NCBI GenBank assembly: GCA_900540395.1
Contig: UQFQ01000011.1
Span: 1-48,455 of the forward strand
Length of the DNA: 48,455 nucleotides
Source of the DNA: an uncultured Mollicutes bacterium
Lineage (GTDB): Bacteria > Bacillota_I > Bacilli_A > RFN20 > CAG-826
Direction of reading: 5' to 3'
Shown: positions 24,840-33,660 of the stretch, piece by piece
Layout: each line of letters opens with the position of its first letter
Position numbering within the stretch: position 1 is the stretch's first letter
Program-made: the position numbers and the translations under genes
Notes under the pieces: model-generated
What the model was told of the DNA's origin: nothing
What the model saw: only the letters and a program-made list of their open reading frames with translations
Databases searched by the model: none

Positions 24840-27434
24840 ATGAAATACATGAGTAGTCAGCAAGTAAGAGAAACATGGCTTCATTTCTTCAAAGAAAGAG
24901 GTCATATGATTGAACCAGGAGCAAGCCTCATTCCAAATAATGACCCTTCTTTACTTTGGATAAATGCAGGCGTTGCCGCTTTAAAGAAATATTTTGATGG
25001 AAGTGAAGTTCCAGATTGTAAAAGAATTACTAACGTTCAAAAGTGTATTAGAACAAATGATATTGATAACGTTGGTAGAACTGCAAGACATCATACCTTT
25101 TTTGAAATGCTTGGCAATTTCTCAATTGGCGACTATTTCAGAAAAGAAATTGTTGAATGGGCTTTTGATATTTTAACAAATGTTAAGTATTTTGGAATGG
25201 ATAAAGATAAACTTTATGTTACTTACCATCCAACTGATTTAGAAACTCGTGAACTTTGGATTAAACAAGGGATGAATCCTGAACATTTAATCCCTCTTGA
25301 AGGCAATTTCTGGCAAATTGGAGAAGGACCATGTGGACCTAACACTGAGGTTTTCTTTGATCGTGGTGAAAAATGGGATCCAAAGCATCTTGGTGTTGAG
25401 CTTTTAAAACAAGATATTGAAAATGATCGTTATATTGAAATCTGGGGTATCGTTTTTTCTCAATTTAATGCTGTAAATGGTGTTAAAAGAGAAGATTATA
25501 AAGAATTACCTCATAAAAATATTGATACAGGCGCTGGCTTAGAAAGAATTTGTTGCGTTTTGCAAAACACAGATACTAATTTTGAAACAGACTTATTCAT
25601 GCCAATTATTAAAGCGACCGAAAAATTAGCTCATAAACCATATAATGATCAAAATTTAATGCCATATAGAGTTATAGCTGATCATATTAGAGCATGTACT
25701 TTTGCACTTGCTGATGGTGCTAACTTCTCAAACGAAGGTAGAGGATACGTTTTAAGAAGAATATTAAGAAGAGCTATGAGATATGCTCAAAAGATTGGCT
25801 TATTCGAACCATTCCTTTATAAACTTGTCGATAGTGTTATTGAAGTCATGCATGATTTTTATCCTTATTTAGAAGAAAAGAAGGATTATATTCAAAAGAT
25901 AATTAAAAACGAAGAAGAAAGATTTATCAAAACTTTAAATAGCGGCGAAAGTATTTTAAATTCTTATATTAAAGATACAAATAAGTTAAGCGGCGAATTA
26001 GCTTTTAAGTTATACGACACTTTCGGTTTCCCAATCGAACTTACAAAAGAGATTTGTGCTGATAATAATGTAAGCGTTGATATTGAAGGATTTAACACTT
26101 GTTTAGAAAGACAAAAGGAATTAGCCAGAAGTTCTAGAAAAAATATTGAATCTTTTAATAAACAATCAAAAGATTTGTTAGATTTTAAAGAAACAAGTGA
26201 TTACACATATACAGTTAACGATATAAAAGCTAAAGTTCTTGCTGTATTTAAAGATGGAGTTAAAGTTGATTCTTTAGATGAAGAAGGCGATGTAATATTT
26301 GACAAAACTAATTTTTATGCAGAAATGGGTGGTCAAGTTGCCGATACAGGTAAAATCGAAAATAAAGAATCAAGTGCAGAAGTTGTTAATGTTATTAAAG
26401 CTCCAAATAAGCAACATTTACATCATATAAAAATGCTTTATGGAACTTTAAAAGCTGGCGATGAGGTTACTTTAATTGTTGATAAAAAGAAACACTTTGC
26501 AATTGAGAAAAACCATTCAGCAACTCACTTACTTCAATCTGCTTTAATTGCAGTTTTAGGTGATGAATGTCGCCAAAAAGGTAGTTTTGTAAATGAAGAT
26601 TATCTTAGATTCGACTTTTCATTTTTAAGAAAAATTGAGCCAATTGAACTTAAGAAAGTCGAGCGACTTGTTAATGAATATATTGCTCAAGGTATCGAAG
26701 AAAAAACATTAGTTTTACCAATAGAAGAAGCTAAAAAAGTTGGAGCAATTTCTTTATTTGATGAAAAATATGGCGATGAAGTTAGAGTTGTCACATTTGG
26801 AGATATTTCAAAAGAATTTTGTGGCGGAACTCACGTTAGAAATTCTAGTGAGATTGGCTTGTTTAAGATAATGAGCGAATCTTCTATCTCAAGTGGAGTT
26901 AGAAGAATCGAAGCAAAAACATCTTTAAGTGCATATGAAGAGTTTAAAGGTAAAGAAGAAAGACTCAATGAAACAAAGCATATTTTAGATGCAAAAATTG
27001 ATTCTGATATCTCAATAAAAATTAGCAATTTAAACGAAAACCTTGCAAATCTCAATTTAAAAATTGAAAAAATGATTAACGATATAGCTTTAAATAAGTC
27101 TGAAAGTATTGTTAAAGACATTAAAGAAAAAGGATTTGCTGTATCTTATACACCTGATTTCAATAAAGCCGGTTTATTGTCTTTACTTGATGCCATTAAG
27201 AGCAAAACTGAATCATATATTGCTATCTTAATCGGCAAAGAAAATGATAAATATCACTTAGTTGTAGGCGTCAGCAAAGATAATATTGAAAGAGGAATTT
27301 TTGCCGGAAACGTTGTTAAAAAGGTTACATCAATTCTTGGTGGTAACGGTGGAGGAAGAAAAGATATGGCTCAAGGTAGCGTCTTATCTATTGAAAAACT
27401 TTCCTCAATAACAAAGGAAAAACTATTTAATTAA
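24840..27434 (+). CDS. alaS: Alanyl-tRNA synthetase
   Basis: Charges tRNA-Ala and edits mischarged Ser and Gly. The catalytic core opens with RETWLHFFKERGHM, then LWINAGVAALKKYF (motif 1 region), and TARHHTFFEMLGNFSIGDYF. The editing domain has the zinc-binding NHSATHLL (about residue 560) and FCGGTHV (about residue 659) motifs. The C-terminal dimerisation/DHHA1 part ends in LGGNGGGRKDMAQGS. At 864 residues it is normal. AAAGGAG precedes the ATG. It is controlled by the T-box and followed by ruvX after a single base. Confidence 0.98.
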   Translation: MKYMSSQQVRETWLHFFKERGHMIEPGASLIPNNDPSLLWINAGVAALKKYFDGSEVPDCKRITNVQKCIRTNDIDNVGRTARHHTFFEMLGNFSIGDYFRKEIVEWAFDILTNVKYFGMDKDKLYVTYHPTDLETRELWIKQGMNPEHLIPLEGNFWQIGEGPCGPNTEVFFDRGEKWDPKHLGVELLKQDIENDRYIEIWGIVFSQFNAVNGVKREDYKELPHKNIDTGAGLERICCVLQNTDTNFETDLFMPIIKATEKLAHKPYNDQNLMPYRVIADHIRACTFALADGANFSNEGRGYVLRRILRRAMRYAQKIGLFEPFLYKLVDSVIEVMHDFYPYLEEKKDYIQKIIKNEEERFIKTLNSGESILNSYIKDTNKLSGELAFKLYDTFGFPIELTKEICADNNVSVDIEGFNTCLERQKELARSSRKNIESFNKQSKDLLDFKETSDYTYTVNDIKAKVLAVFKDGVKVDSLDEEGDVIFDKTNFYAEMGGQVADTGKIENKESSAEVVNVIKAPNKQHLHHIKMLYGTLKAGDEVTLIVDKKKHFAIEKNHSATHLLQSALIAVLGDECRQKGSFVNEDYLRFDFSFLRKIEPIELKKVERLVNEYIAQGIEEKTLVLPIEEAKKVGAISLFDEKYGDEVRVVTFGDISKEFCGGTHVRNSSEIGLFKIMSESSISSGVRRIEAKTSLSAYEEFKGKEERLNETKHILDAKIDSDISIKISNLNENLANLNLKIEKMINDIALNKSESIVKDIKEKGFAVSYTPDFNKAGLLSLLDAIKSKTESYIAILIGKENDKYHLVVGVSKDNIERGIFAGNVVKKVTSILGGNGGGRKDMAQGSVLSIEKLSSITKEKLFN

Positions 27435-27435
27435 A

Positions 27436-27873
27436 ATGGAAAAATATTTAGGTTTAGATCTTGGTACTAAGAGTCTTGGGATTGCAGGTTCTGATTCTCT
27501 TGGTATCGTCCACCCAAAAGAAAATTTTAATTTTGAAAAAGGTAATTATAAAAAAGCTCGTGAGCATCTTCTTGATATAATTGAAATTGAAAATGTTAAA
27601 AATATTGTTATTGGCTACCCTGTCCAACTTGATTTAAAAGAAGGCGAAAGATGTGAATCGGTTAAACGCTTTGTAGAAGATTTGTTAAAAGCTAAGCCAG
27701 ATTTAAAAATCTATTATTGTGATGAAAGCTATACTACAATTGAGGCTAGAGAGAGATTAAGAGAACAAGGCGTCAAAGAAGAGAAAATCAAAAAGATTAT
27801 TGATATGATGAGTGCTGTTGTTATTTTGGAAGATTATTTAAGGAGTATGCAAAATGGAACCATTAAACGATAA
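27436..27873 (+). CDS. ruvX: RuvX/YqgF-family Holliday junction resolvase-like nuclease
   Basis: A 145-residue RNase H-fold protein, implicated in 16S rRNA 5' processing or recombination in other bacteria. The three acidic motifs are present: GLDLGTKSLGIA (Asp8), YCDESYTTIEA and KIIDMMSAVVILEDYL. The NIVIGYPVQLD strand also fits (commonly VVGLPLNMDG). The gene starts one base after alaS and overlaps the next gene by 20 bases. In Bacillus, a small IreB/yrzL gene normally lies between alaS and this gene; it is absent here. Confidence 0.92.
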   Translation: MEKYLGLDLGTKSLGIAGSDSLGIVHPKENFNFEKGNYKKAREHLLDIIEIENVKNIVIGYPVQLDLKEGERCESVKRFVEDLLKAKPDLKIYYCDESYTTIEARERLREQGVKEEKIKKIIDMMSAVVILEDYLRSMQNGTIKR

Positions 27874-28123
27874 CCAAATCATAATTTATGATGAAGAAGG
27901 TAAGGAATATTTAATGAATATTCTTTTTACCTATGAAAATCCTGAAAGAAAAGCTGAATATGTCTTTATTTATGATGATAATGACCCAGATGAAGTCATT
28001 GTTATGAAATATAATGAAGAACATGAATTATTTGAAGTAACTGATGAAGAGGAACTTAAGGAAGCTGAAGAAGTATTAGAGGCTTATAATGAAGATCCTA
28101 CAATTCAAGATATAAAAGATTAA
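27854..28123 (+). CDS. yrzB: DUF1292 family protein (YrzB-like)
   Basis: An 89-residue very acidic cytosolic protein, matching the DUF1292 layout: an early IYDEEGKEY, then a YVFIYDDNDPDEVIVMKY strand pair, and an acidic C-terminal helix EEELKEAEEVLEAY. The function is not known. It overlaps ruvX by 20 bases, the same order as in Bacillus, and has an AAGGAG site inside ruvX. Confidence 0.85.
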   Translation: MEPLNDNQIIIYDEEGKEYLMNILFTYENPERKAEYVFIYDDNDPDEVIVMKYNEEHELFEVTDEEELKEAEEVLEAYNEDPTIQDIKD

Positions 28124-28144
28124 TAGCATTATTAGTCTTAGTTT

Positions 28145-28153
28145 TGATATAAT
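28145..28153 (+). promoter_or_regulatory. Extended -10 promoter of greA
   Basis: TGA followed by TATAAT (28148-28153), 27 bases before the greA start. The -35 is poor, as is common with an extended -10. Confidence 0.55.
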
Positions 28154-28180
28154 AATTAATCGAAAAAGCGAGGAAAAAAG

Positions 28181-28657
28181 ATGGCTACAAAAGATATTAT
28201 TTTAACTCAAGAAGGTTTAGACAAATTAAATGCTGAATATAGAAATTTAATTGATGTTGAAAGACCACAAGTAATTGAAGCTTTACAAAATGCTAGAGCA
28301 ATGGGCGATTTAAGTGAAAACGCTGATTATGATGCTGCTAGAAATAGACAAGCTGAAATTGAAGGTAGAATTAATGAAATTGAAAACATTTTAGCTAATG
28401 CTAAAGTTGTCGAAGCAGGAAAAACTAAAACAATAAATATTTCAAATACTGTTACTTTTGAAGACTTAACTGACGGGACACAATTAACTGTTAAAATTGT
28501 TTCTAGTATTGAATCTGATCCATTATCAAACCCTGATAACATTAAAGTTTCTAACGAATGTCCTCTTGGAGCAGCATTAATTGGCCATAAAATTGGCGAT
28601 GAAGTTACAGTAAAAGCAAACCCAGATTACAAAGTAAAAATTATCGATTTCAAATAA
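28181..28657 (+). CDS. greA: Transcription elongation factor GreA
   Basis: Rescues backtracked RNA polymerase by stimulating transcript cleavage. The N-terminal coiled coil includes LTQEGLDKLNAEYRNL, ARAMGDLSENADYDAARNRQ (two adjacent blocks, with the acidic Asp-Glu tip near residues 42-45) and the C-terminal FKBP-like domain has SNECPLGAALIGHKIGDEV. The length, 158 residues, is exact for the family. GAGGAAAAAAG precedes the ATG. It has its own promoter and a terminator that overlaps the comEA ribosome site. Confidence 0.96.
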   Translation: MATKDIILTQEGLDKLNAEYRNLIDVERPQVIEALQNARAMGDLSENADYDAARNRQAEIEGRINEIENILANAKVVEAGKTKTINISNTVTFEDLTDGTQLTVKIVSSIESDPLSNPDNIKVSNECPLGAALIGHKIGDEVTVKANPDYKVKIIDFK

Positions 28658-28686
28658 TATTTAGAAAAATTTAATTTTTTTTGAAT

Positions 28687-28719
28687 AAACTCCTTTTTAT
28701 TAGTGAAAGGAGTTTTTTT
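28687..28719 (+). terminator. greA terminator that contains the comEA ribosome site
   Basis: A 10-bp stem (28687-28696 with 28706-28715), 9-base loop, then T7 running into the comEA ATG at 28720. The AAAGGAG ribosome site of comEA is the 3' arm of this stem. ComEA would be expressed only from read-through and with its ribosome site paired. Confidence 0.78.
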
Positions 28720-29259
28720 ATGTTAAAGATTATTGCTATTGTAGTCGTCGCAACAATTATTGGTATTGTTGCAATGAATTTTATCCCAACATTGTCAGGT
28801 GGAGGAGGTGGAGGTGATCCTACCCAAGTCGTTGATGACCCGAATAAATTAACGATTGGAATTACTGGCCAAGTTGTAAAACCTGGTAATTACATTTTAG
28901 AGCAAGAAAGTAATTTACAAGATTTGATCGATAAAGCTGGTGGCGTTAATTCGAATGCTGACGAAAGATGTTATTATGCAGATCTTGAAATCGAGGCAAA
29001 TGAAGAATATTACATTGCTCCAAAATATGATTTAGGAGACATTTGCGGAGATGAACCTCTAGTTAAAGTTAACGTTAATGATGGTTCAAAAGAAGAGTTA
29101 ATGAGCATCAGTGGAATTGGAGATGCTATTGCTAGTCAAATTATTTCCTATCGAAATGAAAATGGTATTTTCTATTGCTTAGAAGATTTGATGAACGTTA
29201 ATGGAATTGGTAATGCAACATTTGAGAAATTAAAAGATTCAATTTATTTGCATGAATAG
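28720..29259 (+). CDS. comEA: ComEA, competence DNA receptor
   Basis: A membrane-anchored DNA-binding protein of natural transformation. It has one N-terminal transmembrane helix (about 3-22), a Gly-rich linker, an SLBB-like domain (ITGQVVKPGNYIL, about 48-60) and a C-terminal helix-hairpin-helix: VNVNDGSKEELMSISGIG at about 125-142 and LMNVNGIGNATFEKLKDSI at the end. There are 179 residues. A reading from 28681 adds 13 residues starting at TTG inside the terminator; the ATG at 28720 has AAAGGAG 7 bases upstream. It is followed by comEC. Confidence 0.93.
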   Translation: MLKIIAIVVVATIIGIVAMNFIPTLSGGGGGGDPTQVVDDPNKLTIGITGQVVKPGNYILEQESNLQDLIDKAGGVNSNADERCYYADLEIEANEEYYIAPKYDLGDICGDEPLVKVNVNDGSKEELMSISGIGDAIASQIISYRNENGIFYCLEDLMNVNGIGNATFEKLKDSIYLHE

Positions 29260-29263
29260 TTAG

Positions 29264-31279
29264 ATGAAATTTTTCATACTCCTATTATTCAGCATTTCTG
29301 GGATTATAATAAGTGACTTAAATACAATATTTATAGGAATCATTGTATTTGTCTTTGCTATTGTCCTACTTATTAAGAAATATGGTGTTGATAAGAGATT
29401 TATTGTAATTTGTATCTTTATTTTCCTTCTTTTTTTGATAGTCGGCTTAGTAAATTTGAAGACTTTTCAAGAAGCTGAAAATTTCACTGGGATTGTTATA
29501 AAAAGAAGTGAAGGGTATTACATTGTATTTGATGGATTTGAAAGGATATATGTTAAATCTGATGATTTAAATATTGGCTTATTTGACATAATTAGAATCA
29601 ATGGAAATTACTCAGAGATTTCTTTTTCCTCAATAGAAAGCGAATTTGACTTCAAAAAATATCTCGAATATCAGGGAATATCTAGACAAATTTACCAAAA
29701 TTCATATACACATGTACTTAAATTAAATATAAATTGTAGTATATTTAAAAACAAGATTATTGACAGTTTGTCAAGCGAAAAATCTAAAATGATTGTAAAT
29801 ACTATATTGCTTGATAATATTCAATATGGAAGTTCTTTGGAGTCAGCTCTTAGTTCTAATTCGATATTATATTTGTTCTCTTTATCAGGCATGTATTTGA
29901 ATTTCTTTTCCTATAAGTTAACTAACATATTAAGGAATTATTTTAAAGATTGGATTGCTCTTTTAATTTCATTCTCTATACTTGCGCCTATTTTATTTTT
30001 AAACATCGATAGCTTTATAACCAAGAGAATGATAGTGGCATTCTTAGTTAATTTAATATGCTTAAAAATTAGATATTTTGATTCACTTGGAAAAAGAAGT
30101 ATAGTTTATTTACTCTTACTTATTAATAAATATAACGTATATCAATATGGGTTTATAATGCCTCTCATTATATCAACATTTATGTCTTTTTCTAAACTGC
30201 TATTTAAAAGGAAAAAGTGGTACATAAAAAGATTTGGTTCTTTACTTTTGATGTTTTTAGTTGTGCTTCCGTTTACAATTGAATTTAATAATTCATTTAA
30301 TATTTTAACAATGGTTTTAAGTTATATTTTAACGCCATTTATTCGTATTTTATTGGTTTTAATGTACCCATTAATTTTATGTTTGAAAGTGCCGTTTTTG
30401 GAAGATATTCTCAATTTTAGTTATGACATTTTATTAGGAATTAATATTAGATTTTTAGATGTCAACATTCCACCAATGAATCAATTTCTAATATGTATTT
30501 ATTACTTAATATTGGTTTTTCTACTTTATGGTTTAGAAATAAATTTCAAGAAAATTTATAAAGTAGGTATAGCGGTTTATTTTAGTTTCATATTCTTATA
30601 TTCGTTACCTATCAAAAATACTTTTACTTCCTCAATTTCCTTTATAAATGTTGGGCAAGGAGATGCAACATTAATTAGAGTAAAGAATAAAACCATTCTT
30701 GTTGATACTGGTGGAAGTCTTTATAAAGACATAGCTACAGAATCTTTGATTCCTTATCTTAAAAAGCAACGTGTTTATAAAATAGATGCTGTTTTTATAA
30801 CCCATTATGATATGGATCATTATTATGCTTTAGATAGTTTAAAAACTAATTTTAATGTTATAAATGTCTATGATTATAATAACTTTAATGAATATGATAA
30901 TTCAATTTTAGACATATACAACTTTAATGAAAATCTTAATGATATTGTAGATGAAAATAGTAGATCTTTAGTACTTGGGTTTTCGCTTGGGGGTAAAAAA
31001 ATTATGTTGATGGGAGATGCGCCAATTGAAATCGAAAAATCCATTATTAATTCATATGAAAATATAGATTGCGATATTTTAAAAGTTGGCCATCACGGCA
31101 GCAAAACTAGTACCTCAATCGAACTATTAGAAGCTTTATCTCCGGAAGACGCTATTATTAGTTGCGGGGTTAGCAATATGTATGGGCATCCAAATAAAGA
31201 AGTAATTGATCGTTTAAATGAATTTGATATCAATATTAGAAGAACAGATCTTGAAGGAACGATAGAATATATTTTCTAA
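29264..31279 (+). CDS. comEC: ComEC/Rec2, DNA uptake channel
   Basis: The membrane channel that carries single-stranded DNA into the cell. The protein is full length (671 residues): two N-terminal helices, an OB-like region (about 75-150), a Competence-domain block of helices (about 185-440) and a C-terminal metallo-beta-lactamase-like domain. The latter has INVGQGDATLI, VDTGGS, ITHYDMDHYYAL, LMGDAP and VGHHGSKTSTS. The HxDxDH metal motif is intact. A strong ribosome site is lacking before the ATG, 4 bases after comEA, so it may be translationally coupled. Other competence genes are not in this window. Confidence 0.94.
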   Translation: MKFFILLLFSISGIIISDLNTIFIGIIVFVFAIVLLIKKYGVDKRFIVICIFIFLLFLIVGLVNLKTFQEAENFTGIVIKRSEGYYIVFDGFERIYVKSDDLNIGLFDIIRINGNYSEISFSSIESEFDFKKYLEYQGISRQIYQNSYTHVLKLNINCSIFKNKIIDSLSSEKSKMIVNTILLDNIQYGSSLESALSSNSILYLFSLSGMYLNFFSYKLTNILRNYFKDWIALLISFSILAPILFLNIDSFITKRMIVAFLVNLICLKIRYFDSLGKRSIVYLLLLINKYNVYQYGFIMPLIISTFMSFSKLLFKRKKWYIKRFGSLLLMFLVVLPFTIEFNNSFNILTMVLSYILTPFIRILLVLMYPLILCLKVPFLEDILNFSYDILLGINIRFLDVNIPPMNQFLICIYYLILVFLLYGLEINFKKIYKVGIAVYFSFIFLYSLPIKNTFTSSISFINVGQGDATLIRVKNKTILVDTGGSLYKDIATESLIPYLKKQRVYKIDAVFITHYDMDHYYALDSLKTNFNVINVYDYNNFNEYDNSILDIYNFNENLNDIVDENSRSLVLGFSLGGKKIMLMGDAPIEIEKSIINSYENIDCDILKVGHHGSKTSTSIELLEALSPEDAIISCGVSNMYGHPNKEVIDRLNEFDINIRRTDLEGTIEYIF

Positions 31280-31299
31280 AATGAGTAAAATATTTAAGT

Positions 31300-32253
31300 A
31301 TGATTTACTTATTATATGGAAACGAACGTACGATGATTTTAAATCGTATTAAGAAAATTAGAAAAGAACTTTTTGATGAAAACGATGAGAATATAATCAA
31401 TTTCGACTTAAATAATGCAAAAATTTATGATTTAGTGGACGAAATAAATCAAATGTTCCTTTACGGAGAGAATAAACTAATTATCGTTGATAATGCTGAT
31501 TTCTTTATGTCTGAAATAAAAGGCAAAAAAGAAATTGAGCTTTATAATGAGTTGTACAATGCATTAGAAAATATTAGTGAAAATATTAGTGTAATTTTCA
31601 TAGTACGTTCAGCAAAGGTAAATCAAAAGAATAATATTTATAAATTAATACTAAAAAGTGGCAAAATATTGGAATTCAAAGATATTCAAAAAACAGATTG
31701 GCCAATTTTTGCTAATCAATTTTTTAAGAAAAGAAACATTACTATTGCTCCTGATGCGATCGAAGAACTTATCAAAAGGTCAAATGGCGATTTGAGTATT
31801 TTCAATAACGAAGCAAACAAACTCATCTTATACAAAATTAACAATATTACATTAGCGGATGTTCAAGAGCTTGTTCCTCAGTCATTAGAAGATGATGTTT
31901 TTAAAATTACGAATGCTTTAAACGCAGGAGACAAAACTACCGCTTTAAAGGTATACCGTGATTTAAGAATTAAAAATATAGAACCAATAACATTAATTAA
32001 TTTATTTTCATCATCACTTTTTTATATTCTTAACGTTAAGAATTTGACGACCCAAAAAGTTAAGACTGATGATATAGCCAAAATTACGGGTAGTAGTGCT
32101 GGACGAGTTTACATGACAATTAAAACATCTAAAAATATGTCCATAAGTTTTGTTGAGCAAAAATTAGAACAATTAGCAAAACTTGATAAAGATATAAAGC
32201 ATAGTAAAACCGATCGTTTCTTAGCCTTTGAAACATTTTTATTAGAATATTGA
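31300..32253 (+). CDS. holA: DNA polymerase III delta subunit
   Basis: The clamp-loader subunit that opens the sliding clamp. It is recognised by overall pattern: the YLLYGNERTMI N-terminus, EINQMFLYGENKLIIVDNADF, PDAIEELIKRSNGDLSIFNNEANKLILY (in two parts) and VPQSLEDDVFKITNAL, with a helical C-terminal oligomerisation domain. The length of 317 residues is typical. The comEC-holA-rpsT order agrees with Bacillus. No ribosome site is seen before the ATG; a TAAAAT 8 bases upstream might be a -10 of a leaderless transcript. Confidence 0.93.
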   Translation: MIYLLYGNERTMILNRIKKIRKELFDENDENIINFDLNNAKIYDLVDEINQMFLYGENKLIIVDNADFFMSEIKGKKEIELYNELYNALENISENISVIFIVRSAKVNQKNNIYKLILKSGKILEFKDIQKTDWPIFANQFFKKRNITIAPDAIEELIKRSNGDLSIFNNEANKLILYKINNITLADVQELVPQSLEDDVFKITNALNAGDKTTALKVYRDLRIKNIEPITLINLFSSSLFYILNVKNLTTQKVKTDDIAKITGSSAGRVYMTIKTSKNMSISFVEQKLEQLAKLDKDIKHSKTDRFLAFETFLLEY

Positions 32254-32287
32254 TTATTTTTTAGTTTTTATCGATATTTTTATAACG

Positions 32288-32314
32288 AAAAAAAGAGCAT
32301 AACTACGTATGCTC
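32288..32314 (-). terminator. rpsT terminator
   Basis: GAGCATA and TATGCTC arms with a 6-base loop; on the minus strand it is followed by T7. It lies between the convergent holA and rpsT. Confidence 0.85.
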
Positions 32315-32347
32315 AATTAATTTTTAATTTTGTTGATAAATATTTAA

Positions 32348-32614
32348 TTATTTACCAAGTTTATTAACTAATAATTGAAGATGTGACTTTTGTCTATTAG
32401 CTGTACCTTTGTGTTCAATGCCTTTAGTAACAGCTCTATCAATAATTGAGAATGCTTTGACTAAAGCAACTTTAGCTTTTTCGATATCTTTTGCTTCGCA
32501 AGCAACTCTAACTGCTTTCATTGCGGTTCTTAATTTTGATTTATAAGCGACATTTCTAATTCTAGCTTTTTCGTTTGTGAGAATTCTTTTCTTTTGTGAT
32601 TTAATGTTTGCCAT
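32348..32614 (-). CDS. rpsT: 30S ribosomal protein S20
   Basis: An 88-residue, lysine-rich, helical ribosomal protein binding 16S rRNA. It begins MANIKSQKKRILTNEKARIRN, a typical S20 start, and has the IDRAVTKGIEHKGTANRQKS block near the end. An AAAGAGGT site precedes it. It is encoded on the strand opposite to its neighbours, as in Bacillus. Confidence 0.97.
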   Translation of the reverse strand: MANIKSQKKRILTNEKARIRNVAYKSKLRTAMKAVRVACEAKDIEKAKVALVKAFSIIDRAVTKGIEHKGTANRQKSHLQLLVNKLGK

Positions 32615-32642
32615 AATAATTACCTCTTTCGATACGAAAAAG

Positions 32643-32672
32643 ATTTTATCATAAAAGAAATAGTAAAAGCAA
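32643..32672 (-). promoter_or_regulatory. Predicted rpsT promoter
   Basis: On the minus strand, TTGCTT (32667-32672), 18 bases, TAAAAT (32643-32648) with TGA before it (extended -10). It is 28 bases from the rpsT start. Confidence 0.6.
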
Positions 32673-32680
32673 ACATGAAT

Positions 32681-32689
32681 TGATAAAAT
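32681..32689 (+). promoter_or_regulatory. Extended -10 upstream of fmt
   Basis: TGA followed by TAAAAT (32684-32689), about 26 bases before the fmt ATG. Confidence 0.4.
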
Positions 32690-32715
32690 AAATGTCTGGG
32701 AAATGAAATTTAAAT

Positions 32716-33660
32716 ATGTTTAAAAAAGATTTGAAAATTGTTTATTTAGGTACACCTAAAATTAGTGCTATTGTTTTAGAAAATTTAATAATTAATGGTT
32801 ACAACATCGTTGGCATAGTTTCACAAGTTGATAAACCACAAGGTCGTAAAATGATTGTTAAACCAACTGAGACAAAATTAATTGGTGAAAAATATAATAT
32901 TCCAGTTTTTCAGCCTGTTAAAATTCGCGATGATTATGCTTTTTTAAAGGAGTTAGAACCAGATATTATTTTGACTATGGCTTATGGTCAAATTATTCCG
33001 CAAGCAGTACTAGATATACCAAAAATTATGCCATTAAATTTGCATGGTTCAATTCTTCCAAAATATCGTGGAGCAAGTCCTATACAACAAGCTTTATTAA
33101 ACGGCGATAAAACTACCGGAATTACTCTTATGGAAATGGTTGATAAAATGGATGCTGGAAAGATGTTTTTCAAAAAAGAAATAGCGATTGAAGAAGATGA
33201 TAATTACGAATCACTTTCAAATAAATTAGCAAAACTAGCTTATGAGGTTTTTGATGAAGGCATTCAAGATCTAATTGATGGGAAAAATAAAGGTGAAGAT
33301 CAAGATGAAAATCTTGTTAGTTTTACTAGAAAAATTAAATCTGAGGAATCGATAATTGATTTTAACGAGGATTCTTTTTTGATTAATAACAAGATTCGTG
33401 CTTTTTATCCAGATCCTGGTACATATTTTGTTTTTAATAACGAGAAAATAAAGGTAGCGAAAGCAAAAGTAATTGACTTGGATCACAAAAAAGAGCCTGG
33501 AGTCGTAATAAAATACGATAAAAAAGAATTCATAGTTGCTTGCTCTAAAAATGCTTTAAGCATTGAAATTTTACAAAAACCAGGTAAAAAAATGATGTCT
33601 TATAAAGACTTTTATAACGGTAATCAAAAATTATTTTGTGAGAACGAAAAGATAAAATAA
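32716..33660 (+). CDS. fmt: Methionyl-tRNA formyltransferase
   Basis: Formylates initiator Met-tRNA using 10-formyl-THF. It shows VYLGTPKISAIVLE (about 9-22), SQVDKPQGRKM, and the catalytic block MPLNLHGSILPKYRGASPIQ (about 103-122) with the conserved Asn and His. The C-terminal OB domain (about 205-314) is present, including IRAFYPDPGTYF. The length of 314 is normal. It is not next to def, its usual neighbour; here it overlaps the helicase gene by one base. Confidence 0.96.
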   Translation: MFKKDLKIVYLGTPKISAIVLENLIINGYNIVGIVSQVDKPQGRKMIVKPTETKLIGEKYNIPVFQPVKIRDDYAFLKELEPDIILTMAYGQIIPQAVLDIPKIMPLNLHGSILPKYRGASPIQQALLNGDKTTGITLMEMVDKMDAGKMFFKKEIAIEEDDNYESLSNKLAKLAYEVFDEGIQDLIDGKNKGEDQDENLVSFTRKIKSEESIIDFNEDSFLINNKIRAFYPDPGTYFVFNNEKIKVAKAKVIDLDHKKEPGVVIKYDKKEFIVACSKNALSIEILQKPGKKMMSYKDFYNGNQKLFCENEKIK

